This document shows positions 1 to 9,028 of a DNA stretch of 64,000 bases, piece after piece. The DNA comes from JAAURB01 sp049649525 (GTDB taxonomy: Bacteria > Cyanobacteriota > Cyanobacteriia > Cyanobacteriales > Microcoleaceae): the NCBI GenBank assembly GCA_049649525.1, contig JBARZE010000020.1:1-64000 (forward strand), in the 5' to 3' direction. Position 1 is the stretch's first letter. Each line of letters begins with the position of its first letter. The notes beneath the pieces are model-generated. The model was given only the letters and a program-made list of their open reading frames with translations. It was not told where the DNA came from and ran no database searches. Both the position numbers and the translations under genes were made by a program.

Positions 1-93
1 GTGCAGGTGCGGGTGCAGGTGCGGGTGCAGGTGCGGGTGCAGGTGCGGGTGCAGGTGCGGGTGCGGGTGCGGGTGCAGGTGCGGGTGCGGGTG
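1..93 (-). repeat. Pro-Ala-encoding 12-bp tandem repeat
   Basis: Units of GTGCAGGTGCGG (plus strand), with some GTGCGG-only units, run from the first base to about 93. On the coding (minus) strand they encode alternating Pro and Ala, a flexible extended linker after the last cadherin-like domain. The array continues past the window edge, so its true length is unknown; arrays like this change length by slippage. Confidence 0.85.
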
Positions 94-2860
94 TCGTTGG
101 AGTGTCAGCAACATCACTAACGGCAACTGTAAATGTCTCAGTGAAACTTGCTGCCGGGTTACCATCATCAGTGGCTGTGATATCAAGGTCAACGCTAGCT
201 TCGGCTTCAAAGTCGAGGCTGACTCCATTAACTAACTTCAGTTGATCATTAACCACTTCAAACCGATTGTCACTCACAGTGTAGGTGAAAGTGGTACTGT
301 CAATATCTGTAGTTGTCAGATTTCCAATGGTGGCTGCGGCTGTATTTTCTATGACTGTATTAGCAGACAAACTAATCGCTGTTGGGGCATCGTTAACGTT
401 ATCAACCGTTAAGTCAAATGCAGGCAACAGGGTAGTTTCAGTCCCATCCTCAACACCGATCACAATACCTGTAGTTGTGCCAACATCCGCATCACCCGGA
501 GTTCCACTTAATTCTCCTGTATTGGGATCAAATGTGGCCCAAGCCGGTTGATTAGTAATTGAGAAGCTTAAACCATCTCCATCGGCATCTGCTGCTGTGG
601 GAATAAAGCTATAAGCAGCATCTTCAGCAACTGTAATAGCAGGGGTTCCGGTAATAGTTGGCGCTTGGTTAACAACATTTGCCCCACTGACAGTTAAGTC
701 AAATGCAGGCAACGGGGTAGTAACAGTCCCATCATCAACACTAATGACAATACCTGTAGTTGTGCCAACATCGGCATCACCCGGAGTTCCACTTAATTCT
801 CCTGTATTGGGATCAAAATTCGCCCAAGTTGGTGAATTAGTAATTGCGAAGGTTAAACCATCTCCATCAACATCTGCTGCTGTGGGAATAAAGCTATAAG
901 CAGCATCTTCAGCAACTGTAACAGCAGGGGTTCCGGTAATAGTTGGGGCATCGTTAACGTTATCAACCGTTAAGTCAAATGCAGGCAACGGGGTAGTAAC
1001 AGTCCCATCATCAACACTAATGACAATACCTGTGGTTGTGCCAACATCCGCATCACCCGGAGTTCCACTTAATTCTCCTGTATTTGTATCAAAATTCGCC
1101 CAAGTTGGTGAATTAGTAATTGAGAAGGTTAAAGCATCCCCATCAACATCTGCTGCTGTGGGAATAAAGCTATAAGCAGCATTTTCAGCAACTGTAACAG
1201 CAGGGGTTCCGGTAATAGTTGGGGCTTGGTTAGCATCACTCACATTTACGCTCACTGTCGCTGTAGCAGTCTCTCCATCGCCATCAGTGATAGTGTAAGT
1301 AAAGCCATCTGTACCACTAAAGTCTACTGCTGGGGTGTAAGTAAACGTGCCGTTACCATTATCAACAACTGTCCCATTAGTCACACTGGTGGTATCGATG
1401 ACAACTGTAGACGGATTATCTCCTAATATATCTACACCATTACCGTTATCAGCTAGAACATCTCCGGTTAACTGAGTGTTTTCGCCAACTGTGTAACTAT
1501 CATCATTGGCAACCGGAGCAGCATCGCTGACAGGGTCTACAACTAAATTTACGGTCGCCGTAACAGCCTCTCCATCGTTATCAGTCAGAGTGTAAGTGAA
1601 GCTATCTGCACCGTTGAAGTTGGCGGCTGGAGTGTAAGTAAACGTGCCGTTACCATTATCAACAACTGTCCCACCATTGACGCTGGCAGTATCTAAAACC
1701 ACTGTAGCTGGGCCGTCTACTGCAACATCAACACCGTTACCGTTATCAGCTAAAACATCTCCAGTAATTACAGTATCTTCTGTGCCGATCAAGTTATCAT
1801 CATTGGCAACCGGAGCTGCATCATTGACTGGTGCGACATCGAGATTTACGGTCGCTGTAGCAGCCTCTCCATCGTTATCAGTCAGAGTGTAAGTGAAGCT
1901 ATCTGCACCGTTGAAGTTGGCGGCTGGAGTGTAAGTAAACGTGCCGTTACCATTATCAACAACTGTCCCACCATTGACGCTAGTCGGATCGATAGCAACA
2001 ATTACCGGGCCGTCTACTGCAACGTCAGCACCGTTACCGTTATCAGCTAAAACATCTCCAGTAATTACAGTATCTTCTGTGCCGATAAAGTTATCATCAT
2101 TGACAGTAGGAACACCGTCATTCACTGGTGCTACGGTCAAATTCACCGTCGCTGTATCAGTATCTCCATTGCCATCAGTGATAGTGTAAGTGAAGCTATC
2201 GGCACCATTAAAGTTGGCGGCTGGAGTGTAAGTAAACCCACCGTTGCCATTATCGGTAACTGTACCACCATTGATGCTGGCAGCATCGATATTAATTACA
2301 GCCGGATTATCTCCTAATGCATCTGCACCATTACCGTTATCGACTAAGATATCTCCAGTTAATGGCGTATCTTCTGTAGCATTGAAGTTATCGTCATTGG
2401 CAATAACGAGAGCATCAACTAAGGTAAACTCAAGTTCGTCTACCCGAGCATTATCTCCTAAATCTTTAGTTCCAATTAATTCCAGAACACTATCTGCTGA
2501 TAGGGATACGTTGTTTATTATCCAATCATTCCGAAAGCCATTATTGTTGCCATCAAAGTCAAAAATACTTTCAGACTGACCATCAATTATTATTTCTGCT
2601 GAAGCGTCAGCATCATTATCTTCTAAGTAAGTAACTTCAATATCATAAACACCGGGTGCAAAGTTCGCTACTAGGTTAAAAGTATTGTAGATTGCAGTTC
2701 CTTGCAGAACATTATCATTAGGAGGATTAACTCCAATTACCTGTCTATTATTTCTAGTTTCTTCATCGTAACCACGAACCAGATTTCCGTTTCCGTCATC
2801 AACTTGATTGGCGGCAGAAGTTAAATCAAAATCTTCTGCTTGAATTGTAAATGTAGTCAT
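1..2860 (-). CDS. Large repetitive surface/adhesin-like protein, C-terminus beyond window edge
   Basis: An open reading frame runs from an ATG at 2860 down to base 1 with no stop, so at least 953 residues are present and the C-terminus lies outside the window. The first ~145 residues look like a beta-sandwich, carbohydrate-binding-module-like domain (rich in Asp/Asn, ending DNARVDELEF). Four tandem ~99-residue cadherin-like repeats follow (hallmarks AND-D near the start, EDT, GDVL, GTFTYTPAANFNG, DSFTYT), then three 92-95-residue Ig-like repeats of the He_PIG type (PTITGTPAVTVAED, SFIPTAADVDGD, GELSGTP), one cadherin-like domain with a DFEAEASVDLDITATDDGNP stretch, and a Pro-Ala linker at the edge. 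No N-terminal signal peptide is visible, which fits type I secretion of RTX-type giant adhesins (established for the class; inferred here). Role is probably surface adhesion or cell-cell contact. The gene stands alone with a 1.4 kb upstream region. Confidence 0.8.
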   Translation of the reverse strand, partial: MTTFTIQAEDFDLTSAANQVDDGNGNLVRGYDEETRNNRQVIGVNPPNDNVLQGTAIYNTFNLVANFAPGVYDIEVTYLEDNDADASAEIIIDGQSESIFDFDGNNNGFRNDWIINNVSLSADSVLELIGTKDLGDNARVDELEFTLVDALVIANDDNFNATEDTPLTGDILVDNGNGADALGDNPAVINIDAASINGGTVTDNGNGGFTYTPAANFNGADSFTYTITDGNGDTDTATVNLTVAPVNDGVPTVNDDNFIGTEDTVITGDVLADNGNGADVAVDGPVIVAIDPTSVNGGTVVDNGNGTFTYTPAANFNGADSFTYTLTDNDGEAATATVNLDVAPVNDAAPVANDDNLIGTEDTVITGDVLADNGNGVDVAVDGPATVVLDTASVNGGTVVDNGNGTFTYTPAANFNGADSFTYTLTDNDGEAVTATVNLVVDPVSDAAPVANDDSYTVGENTQLTGDVLADNGNGVDILGDNPSTVVIDTTSVTNGTVVDNGNGTFTYTPAVDFSGTDGFTYTITDGDGETATATVSVNVSDANQAPTITGTPAVTVAENAAYSFIPTAADVDGDALTFSITNSPTWANFDTNTGELSGTPGDADVGTTTGIVISVDDGTVTTPLPAFDLTVDNVNDAPTITGTPAVTVAEDAAYSFIPTAADVDGDGLTFAITNSPTWANFDPNTGELSGTPGDADVGTTTGIVISVDDGTVTTPLPAFDLTVSGANVVNQAPTITGTPAITVAEDAAYSFIPTAADADGDGLSFSITNQPAWATFDPNTGELSGTPGDADVGTTTGIVIGVEDGTETTLLPAFDLTVDNVNDAPTAISLSANTVIENTAAATIGNLTTTDIDSTTFTYTVSDNRFEVVNDQLKLVNGVSLDFEAEASVDLDITATDDGNPAASFTETFTVAVSDVADTPTTPAPAPAPAPAPAPAPAPAPAPAPAPAPAPA
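389..1225 (-). repeat. Three tandem Ig-like (He_PIG-type) repeats
   Basis: Units begin near 1225, 949 and 664 and the last ends near 389, giving 92, 95 and 92 residues. They share PTITGTPA-TVAED-AYSFIPTAAD, a TNSPTWANFD or similar core and GELSGTPGDADVG. The DNA is highly similar between units. This repeat family is distinct from the cadherin-like units that precede it in the protein. Confidence 0.8.
1226..2401 (-). repeat. Four tandem cadherin-like repeats, exact 297-bp period
   Basis: Repeat units begin near 2401, 2104, 1807 and 1510, so the first three are exactly 297 bp (99 residues) long and the fourth is slightly shorter (~285 bp). Long stretches are nearly identical at DNA level (for example the segments coding for GTFTYTPAANFNGADSF at about 1930 and 1635), which points to recent duplication or recombination between units. 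Each codes for an Asp/Asn-rich extracellular domain, probably calcium binding. Confidence 0.85.
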
Positions 2861-4244
2861 AGGTATAGGTAACTATTCGGGTATTGTGTTAGAAAATGTT
2901 GGGATTTGAAGGGATTCTACTGCTGAAGTATTCTAGTTATTGACTTTTAAGATATTATTAGTAATACGCTAAAATCTCTAAAAGCCATTGCTAACTACTC
3001 CTTAATTTACTGTTTTGTCATCAATTGACAATTAAAAAAAGGAGATTAATTATTTTTCTGTTAATAAACTCAAGCTTTTATATGATGAAAAGGTGATTAT
3101 TTTTAGAGATAATGCAATAGCTAAGGCTTACTCAAACTAGGGATTAATGATTTTCGTCATTTGAATTTAACAGACTTTTGATCAATAACCTATCACTTTA
3201 TTTGATGCTTCACTCTTTCAACTATCTGTCAGTTATCACTTTTTTTCATCAAGGCTTATTAACTTCATATACTTGGTAAACATCTACAAATGAGACATTG
3301 GAGTTTTATGATATTTCCTCTACAGGAAACAATAGTCTAGGTTGGTTAAACTACTTTGATTTATATCATGATATTAGTCGTTTCGTCTTCTGTTTTTCAC
3401 TGAAACTATCGTGTTTCACTCAAATTTTCTCCTTAAACTAAGACAGAAACAATAAAACTGTTATTCTCTAGAGTTTTTTCTAAACTCATTTCAGCATAGA
3501 TTTAATGTCCAAACTTTTCCTAATCTGATTAGTGATTATTTCTGGACTGCTGATTGAGATAGTTTTGCGCCCAATATCTCTTACAGTTGATTTGATAAAA
3601 TGCGCTATCTCTACCTTAATAATATTCTTGAAAAAAAGAACATTTCCGGTAATTCTGAGAATTAATTTAGGAATTAAGGTTAATCTCAACTAGGGACTTT
3701 TTTAAGAACTAAAATAAGCTCTAAGATAGTCCTTTTTATCTCAGAAAAAGTAGAGTTAGATGCAAAAAATATTGATTGTTTTGTCAGCTATAATCAGTAG
3801 ATTTATTTTTTCACAGGCTGCACAATTTTTACTCGAAGATGTCCCTTTAAAATCAGACAAATCTGAGTCAGTTTAATTGCAAATTGCTGTGATTAAAAAG
3901 TCTATTGATCTTTAGCCCTACACCCTAAGGAAAATCAATAAAAACAGTAAGAATACTTAAACGCTTGACTCTAAAGACCCTGATCCATCGTGTAAACCGA
4001 TAGTTAGTCCTGTAGATGCGCTTTGCTGAAGGATTACACAATTTATTATTTGTAATATAACATCTATCTTAAGAAAATACACGTATTTTTCTGTAAACCT
4101 TTGAACAAGGTGTATCAAGATTTTGTAAAAATTTAGGGAAATATACTGAATTCTATCAAACTTTGGAGTATTTGCCCAAAATTATCATATTAATCTATTA
4201 AAGTCAATGATCCGCTATCACTCTACGCTGCCAAATCATGTTCA
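2861..4244. other. AT-rich intergenic region, no convincing gene
   Basis: About 1.4 kb of low-GC sequence between the surface-protein start and the terminator of the gene at 4304. It contains a 38-codon frame at 3760-3876 (+) with a hydrophobic start (MQKILIVLSAII) and a 67-codon minus-strand frame at 3486-3689; neither resembles a family I know nor has a clear ribosome binding site. The promoter of the surface-protein gene must lie here. Confidence 0.5.
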
Positions 4245-4286
4245 CTCAAAAAATCGGGACACAGACAACCGTTGCATCCCGATTTT
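4245..4286 (-). terminator. Rho-independent terminator of the oxidoreductase-epimerase fusion gene
   Basis: Perfect 10-bp inverted repeat AAAATCGGGA (4250-4259) / TCCCGATTTT (4277-4286) with a 17-nt loop. Read on the minus strand it lies just after the stop of the 4304-6463 gene and ends in a run of T. Confidence 0.75.
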
Positions 4287-4303
4287 AAATAAAGATAAAT
4301 TAC

Positions 4304-6463
4304 TTAATCTACAAACTCATCTACCGGGGCATAAATCCCTTCTTTCACGAGTTGATGACGATCTTGAACAGGAGACCAACCTAACTCTTTTTCAGCCTTA
4401 GAAGCATCAAAAGTCGCCGCAAAACTCCGTCCTTGACTATCAGCATAACTCGGAAAAGCAGCATTAGGATCTCGTCCAATACTCTTGATTGCCCACTTAC
4501 CTAATGCTTCGCTATAATAACGCCAACTGGGAGTCGGAACCCGCTTAATTTTAATCCCGGCGTGTTGTTCAAACTCATCTAAATACTCATTAGCCGTAAT
4601 AGACGGTTTACTGGTTAAGTTGTAAGACTCTCCTTCAATTCCAGGAATATCAATTGCCCTTGCCATCGCATCTGCCACGTCTTCCACCAGTACAATAGGT
4701 AAGGGATTTTTACCATCTCCCCACAAGGCACAAACGGAATTATAAGGCCAAGCGGCAACTCCCCAGTGATAAGGATTTCCTCCTTCTCCGAGTACAATTC
4801 CGGGCCGGAAAATCACCACAGGTAAGCCTTTTTGACGATGCAATTCCATCAATAAGCGTTCATTTTCTGCTTTAGATCGAGCATAAGGTTGTACCCGCAA
4901 CATTCCATCATGAGGTTTAGTATTCTCCGTGATAGTATCTCCTTTATCTCCCGCATAATAAATAGCAATAGAAGAGGCATAAAATAAGCGCTTAATTCCT
5001 TTTTCTAAACATAATTCTCCCAGTTTACGAGTCGGTTCAACATCATATTTGAGGAATTCATCCCAAGTTTCCCCATAACCCCGTCCTAAATGATAAACCT
5101 GTTCAATGCCTTCTAAAGCAGATTTGACTGCTTCTGGATCGGTGAAGTCCCCTTTTACCACTTCTACTTGCAACTGCAACACCTCCGCCGGACAACTTCT
5201 GGGGTTTCGGGTCATGACTCGCACACCGTAACCCTCTTGACGCAGACGACGCACTAACGCCCGACCAATAAACCCAGTCCCACCAATAACCAGGACAGTC
5301 GAAGGAACAGGGGGTACATCCGGTGTTTCAGCAGGGGTAGAAACGGCTTCAGTGGCGGGTTTAGACTCGGGTAATTCTGTTTCGTTGGCGATCCATTCTG
5401 CTAGTGCAATTGCGGTTTCACCAATTTCTGCGGTAATTCGTTCATCGAGTTGTCCCTGTCGGGTATTGTAAAAACTTTCAACCGTGCGGGCAATACTGTA
5501 GGGGAACGGGCCACCTGCTTTGGATAAGCCCATTTTCGATAAGACAAAGCTGGCTAAAGTACTGGTGGCTTGACTGGCTGCATCTTTGGCGGGGCCGACA
5601 ACATTAGCAAAGCGGTCAATATCGAGTAGGTAAGGGGTATGTTCTTGACAAACATAGGTGTTATTCTCAAAGTCTACTCGCGCTGTGGCGTTGGTGCCGC
5701 GAATATGGATGTAATGTTCTGGATAACCATCAATAAAAGAGAAACGAATGCGTAAGCTAGTATTATTCTTCCATCCTCGCACTTCCCAACGGCGATAAAA
5801 TTCTAACCCTTTGGGTAAGTCGATGCGATCGCGCACTTCAACTGAGATAGAATCGGGTAAACCCTGCATCAAATGCACCGCATGGGCGAATGAATGGGGC
5901 GCAACTTCAAATAGAATATTTTTTGGGGTTTGCAGCATCCACGCCCCAAACGGCCCGCCTTTGAGTTGTCCGAGTTCTTTATTCCAAACAATATCAATTT
6001 GATCAATTTGTCCGAGGCGGCCACTACGCAGATCGCTTATCAGGTTTTCATAGATGGGGAAATACAGAAAATTATGACTGACCCCAATCACCCGGCCCTG
6101 TTCTTGAGCAATTTGCCGCAGTTTTTGACAAGCATCAACGGTATGACAGAGGGGTTTTTCAATAAATGTATCGACTCCTGCTTTAAGGATTTGTGAACTC
6201 GTGGGAAAGTGTATATGGGGCGGGGTGAGAACATGAACCGCATCTAGGTTTTCGGTGGATAACATTTCCTCTAAATTGCCATAAATTTGAGGAATGCCTT
6301 TAGCAGCGGCAAATCGTTCGGCCAGGCCCAGGTTGAGGTCACAAACGGCGCGAATATCAACGTTGGGCAGGACTTTCAAGGCACCATAATGATAATCAGA
6401 AATATAGCCTGCACCGAGAATAGCAACAGTGGTTTGACGGTTTGGGTTTGTGTTGGCAGTCAT
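4304..6463 (-). CDS. Fused Gfo/Idh/MocA oxidoreductase and NAD-dependent epimerase/dehydratase
   Basis: 719 residues with two complete enzyme domains. Residues ~10-360 are a Gfo/Idh/MocA-type NAD(P)-dependent sugar oxidoreductase: nucleotide-binding ILGAGYIS near 15 and the conserved EKP motif with Lys103. A Pro/Glu-rich linker (361-388) joins a short-chain-type sugar epimerase/dehydratase: GGTGFIG at 394-400 and the catalytic YARSK with Tyr527 and Lys531. The two activities would act successively on a nucleotide sugar. The gene is upstream-most in neither direction of a clear operon but lies with three glycosyltransferases in the first exopolysaccharide locus. Separate adjacent genes for the same two domains occur at 52194-54418 in this window, supporting a shared pathway. 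Substrate is unknown. The ATG at 6463 has no strong ribosome binding site. Confidence 0.85.
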   Translation of the reverse strand: MTANTNPNRQTTVAILGAGYISDYHYGALKVLPNVDIRAVCDLNLGLAERFAAAKGIPQIYGNLEEMLSTENLDAVHVLTPPHIHFPTSSQILKAGVDTFIEKPLCHTVDACQKLRQIAQEQGRVIGVSHNFLYFPIYENLISDLRSGRLGQIDQIDIVWNKELGQLKGGPFGAWMLQTPKNILFEVAPHSFAHAVHLMQGLPDSISVEVRDRIDLPKGLEFYRRWEVRGWKNNTSLRIRFSFIDGYPEHYIHIRGTNATARVDFENNTYVCQEHTPYLLDIDRFANVVGPAKDAASQATSTLASFVLSKMGLSKAGGPFPYSIARTVESFYNTRQGQLDERITAEIGETAIALAEWIANETELPESKPATEAVSTPAETPDVPPVPSTVLVIGGTGFIGRALVRRLRQEGYGVRVMTRNPRSCPAEVLQLQVEVVKGDFTDPEAVKSALEGIEQVYHLGRGYGETWDEFLKYDVEPTRKLGELCLEKGIKRLFYASSIAIYYAGDKGDTITENTKPHDGMLRVQPYARSKAENERLLMELHRQKGLPVVIFRPGIVLGEGGNPYHWGVAAWPYNSVCALWGDGKNPLPIVLVEDVADAMARAIDIPGIEGESYNLTSKPSITANEYLDEFEQHAGIKIKRVPTPSWRYYSEALGKWAIKSIGRDPNAAFPSYADSQGRSFAATFDASKAEKELGWSPVQDRHQLVKEGIYAPVDEFVD

Positions 6464-6559
6464 AATTGTGTTGGTTAATAGGTTATTGATGATTGGTCAT
6501 GAGTTAAATAGCGAATAACGAACCACTCCCTGTTCCCTATTTCCTCTCATAACAAATGT

Positions 6560-6583
6560 CCCACTCTGCGATCAAAGAATGGG
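6560..6583 (-). terminator. Possible weak terminator after the glycosyltransferase gene
   Basis: Hairpin CCCACTCT / AGAATGGG (8 bp with one G-T pair on the transcript) directly after the stop codon of the 6586-7596 gene. The T-rich tail is poor, so this may be a partial or processing signal. Confidence 0.35.
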
Positions 6584-6585
6584 TT

Positions 6586-7596
6586 TTATTTGGTTGCCGG
6601 GGCTTGAGCGCCCTTGTATTCAATAATCTGGTACTGTTTATTTTGTAAGCGATCTAGATGAAATTTGATCGCTCCTACAACGTTGGGGAAAGCTGAGGCA
6701 GCGCAAGAAATCCCCCAGGCGTTACTATCAGCTTGAGAATAGCCTTGTTTTTTCATACTATTACTGATTTTAATAGCGCTGAGGGGATATCGAGCGAGTA
6801 ATAGTAATGATAATCCTCGAGTGGGGATGGCTAAAATGAGTGCAACCAACGGCAGTCCTAAACCCCATAACAGGGTACGACTCACTTCTTTAACAAACTT
6901 GCGTTCAGGCGAACCCCCATGTAAATAAGAGACTTGAGCAAACCCGTAACCACAGCGAACCGCTCGTTTCCACCACTGGGACAAGTTGTGCATATCGGCA
7001 TCATGCAGGGTACTGACATGGTCAATGCGGAGAATTTTACCACCAGCTTGGCGCAGTCGTACACTCACCTCATCATCTTCTGCGGCAATGACGTTGTTGT
7101 TGTAACCCCCAACTGCTTCGAGAGCGAGCGCCCGGATCATCACATCTCCACCAAAATGAGTGATTTCTCCAATCGGCCCCATTTGCCATTCGATGTCACA
7201 GATGCGATTATAAACACTGTGTTCTGGATAACGTTCTCGGCGATATCCACAGACGGCAACGGCTTCTGGATCATCACTCAAGGTTTGTGCAGCGGCTTCG
7301 ATCCAGCCTGCCATCACCTCACAATCTCCATCAATAAATTGAACAAATTCAATATTCGGATGATGTTGACGTAAGTATTCAAATCCGGCATTACGGGCGC
7401 GGGCGGCGGTAAATGGAATGGATAAATCTAACTCAACCACCGAGGCCCCGCGATCGCTTGCTGCCTCACAACTGCCATCGGTAGAGCCTGAGTCTACATA
7501 AATCACAGGGCGAGATCCATCGACTACAGAGTCAAGACTGCCGATGAGACGCTCTCCTTCGTTTCGTCCAATTAGAACTACTCCTATTGACTGCAA
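6586..7596 (-). CDS. Family 2 glycosyltransferase with membrane-associated C-terminus
   Basis: A GT-A fold family 2 glycosyltransferase: VVLIGRNEGERL at the N-terminus, DSGSTDGS, the metal-binding FIDGDCE and an acidic AEDDE segment of the acceptor/base region, followed by a hydrophobic segment (LLWGLGLPLVALILAI) that probably anchors it to the inner face of the membrane. Start choice: the longest frame begins with ATG at 7614, but a perfect GGAGGAGGAG Shine-Dalgarno-like sequence sits immediately after that ATG and ends six bases before an in-frame TTG at 7596. I take the TTG as the start (336 residues), which also leaves the family's typical short N-terminus. Sugar donor and acceptor are not predictable. 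It belongs to the first exopolysaccharide locus. Confidence 0.85.
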   Translation of the reverse strand: MQSIGVVLIGRNEGERLIGSLDSVVDGSRPVIYVDSGSTDGSCEAASDRGASVVELDLSIPFTAARARNAGFEYLRQHHPNIEFVQFIDGDCEVMAGWIEAAAQTLSDDPEAVAVCGYRRERYPEHSVYNRICDIEWQMGPIGEITHFGGDVMIRALALEAVGGYNNNVIAAEDDEVSVRLRQAGGKILRIDHVSTLHDADMHNLSQWWKRAVRCGYGFAQVSYLHGGSPERKFVKEVSRTLLWGLGLPLVALILAIPTRGLSLLLLARYPLSAIKISNSMKKQGYSQADSNAWGISCAASAFPNVVGAIKFHLDRLQNKQYQIIEYKGAQAPATK

Positions 7597-7800
7597 CTTT
7601 TCTCCTCCTCCCATACATTAAATCTTTGCTTTGAATGAGATCAGTCTAAGTATTTCAAGTCAAACTTAACTCAGCTTTATTATTTTTTTATTTTACCATC
7701 TATTCGATTAATTTTAAATTAATAAAATCTAATTCATCTATTTTTTTCATTTATAACTTAGATAAATAATCGGGACTAAAACCTGATTATGTCATCACTG

Positions 7801-9015
7801 TTATTCAGATTTCAAGTAAGATTTAAACAAATCAAACAGATGGTGAGACTCTTGATAAATATTATGTTGTTGGCTTACAGCTTGCATCCCGTTACTTCCC
7901 ATTTCTTTTAGTCTTTCAGGCGAAGTTTGTAGGGCAGATTTCATTGCATTTTTTAAATCTTCCACTGATCCGGCGGGAACCAACCAACCACTTTCCCCTG
8001 ATTTAACCAGCTCTGGAATGCCCGCGACATAAGTGGTAATCACCGGACGACCTAACGCTAAAGCCTCCATCAAAACAACGGGTAGACCTTCAGCAAAACT
8101 GGGTAAAACCATCACTTGACTGGCTAAAATGTGTTGTTGCACTTCTGCATTAGTTGCCCAGCCTGTAATCTCTATATATTCATTCAGTTTAAGTTGGTCA
8201 ATCAAAGTTTCAATAGACGGGCGCAATGCTCCGTCTCCCACAAACACCAGCTTAAATTTTAACCCTTCCGCCGCCAGTTGACTAACAGCTTCTATTAATA
8301 AAATATGACCTTTCTGTTCACACAAACGACCAACACAGACAAACCGTGGCGTTGTAGGGATAGGAGTGGGAGTTTGATTGAGAAAGGAATCATCTACACC
8401 ACAGCGGACAATGTGAATTTTAGACCATTGTTTATAGTCACACCAGCGAAATAATTGACTTTTACCAAACGAACTAATGGCAACGACAAAGGCGGCGCGA
8501 TTAATTTTTTCAGTCAGTCCAATTGCTTCAGCTTTATCAAATTCTTCTGGCCCATGAACGGTAAAACTATAAGGAGGGCCACCCAGTTCTTGACACAGCA
8601 TGGCAACGGTGGTAGAGTTAGTGCCAAAATGGACATGAACTTGATTCACCTGCTCAGCCACAAGCCACCACAACAAGGTACAAGCTTCAACTAGATAGAT
8701 GAAGTGGTAAATTAAGCCTCGTTCAGAGTCGATCCCAATTTTCCCGGCCAAGTAAGCCGCTTTTAATAACTTCAGAGGACGAGTTAAAGCAGCCCAAAAT
8801 AAATTGAGCAGTAAACGACCGGTGCCAGCGGCTAAAATATATCGGGTTTTTCTGAGTTCTTGTTGATCTGCTTCATCAACTAATTCAGATTCTAAGCAAC
8901 GAATCGAAAATCGCTCTACTTCTAAGCCACAAGTCTCTATCCCCATAATTTCTCGACGGATAAAGCTATGACTGACTTTCGGGTATTGGTTTACAAGGTA
9001 GGCAATTTTTTTCAC
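7801..9015 (-). CDS. Family 4 (group 1) glycosyltransferase
   Basis: GT-B fold retaining glycosyltransferase of about 404 residues. Seen: KKIAYLVNQYPKVSHSFIRR at the start, a typical opening of exopolysaccharide (WcaL-like) family 4 enzymes, VGRLCEQKGH for the start of the donor-binding domain, and the E-x7-E type motif in EGLPVVLMEALALGRPVI. An ATG at 9210 is in frame but would overlap the upstream glycosyltransferase gene by about 180 bases and add a non-conserved leader, so I place the start at GTG 9015, 13 bases after the upstream stop. It is therefore probably co-translated or co-transcribed with the 9029-10279 gene. Confidence 0.85.
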   Translation of the reverse strand: MKKIAYLVNQYPKVSHSFIRREIMGIETCGLEVERFSIRCLESELVDEADQQELRKTRYILAAGTGRLLLNLFWAALTRPLKLLKAAYLAGKIGIDSERGLIYHFIYLVEACTLLWWLVAEQVNQVHVHFGTNSTTVAMLCQELGGPPYSFTVHGPEEFDKAEAIGLTEKINRAAFVVAISSFGKSQLFRWCDYKQWSKIHIVRCGVDDSFLNQTPTPIPTTPRFVCVGRLCEQKGHILLIEAVSQLAAEGLKFKLVFVGDGALRPSIETLIDQLKLNEYIEITGWATNAEVQQHILASQVMVLPSFAEGLPVVLMEALALGRPVITTYVAGIPELVKSGESGWLVPAGSVEDLKNAMKSALQTSPERLKEMGSNGMQAVSQQHNIYQESHHLFDLFKSYLKSE

Positions 9016-9028
9016 AAGATTTAGGGGC

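Noticed and set aside
389..2401. CRISPR array
   Set aside because: The regular repeats are coding, 276-297 bp long and contiguous, without short spacers.
285..2579. Several plus-strand frames of 66-111 codons over the surface-protein gene
   Set aside because: They are out-of-frame, antisense shadows of the repetitive minus-strand gene, rich in Thr/Ser/Pro/Val from repeat composition, and repeat each other because the gene repeats.
3486..3689. 67-codon minus-strand frame in the AT-rich intergenic region
   Set aside because: No recognisable family, no ribosome binding site, biased composition expected from AT-rich DNA.
3760..3876. 38-codon frame with hydrophobic N-terminus
   Set aside because: Too short and without homology clue or Shine-Dalgarno sequence; unlike psbI, nothing in it matches a known small protein.
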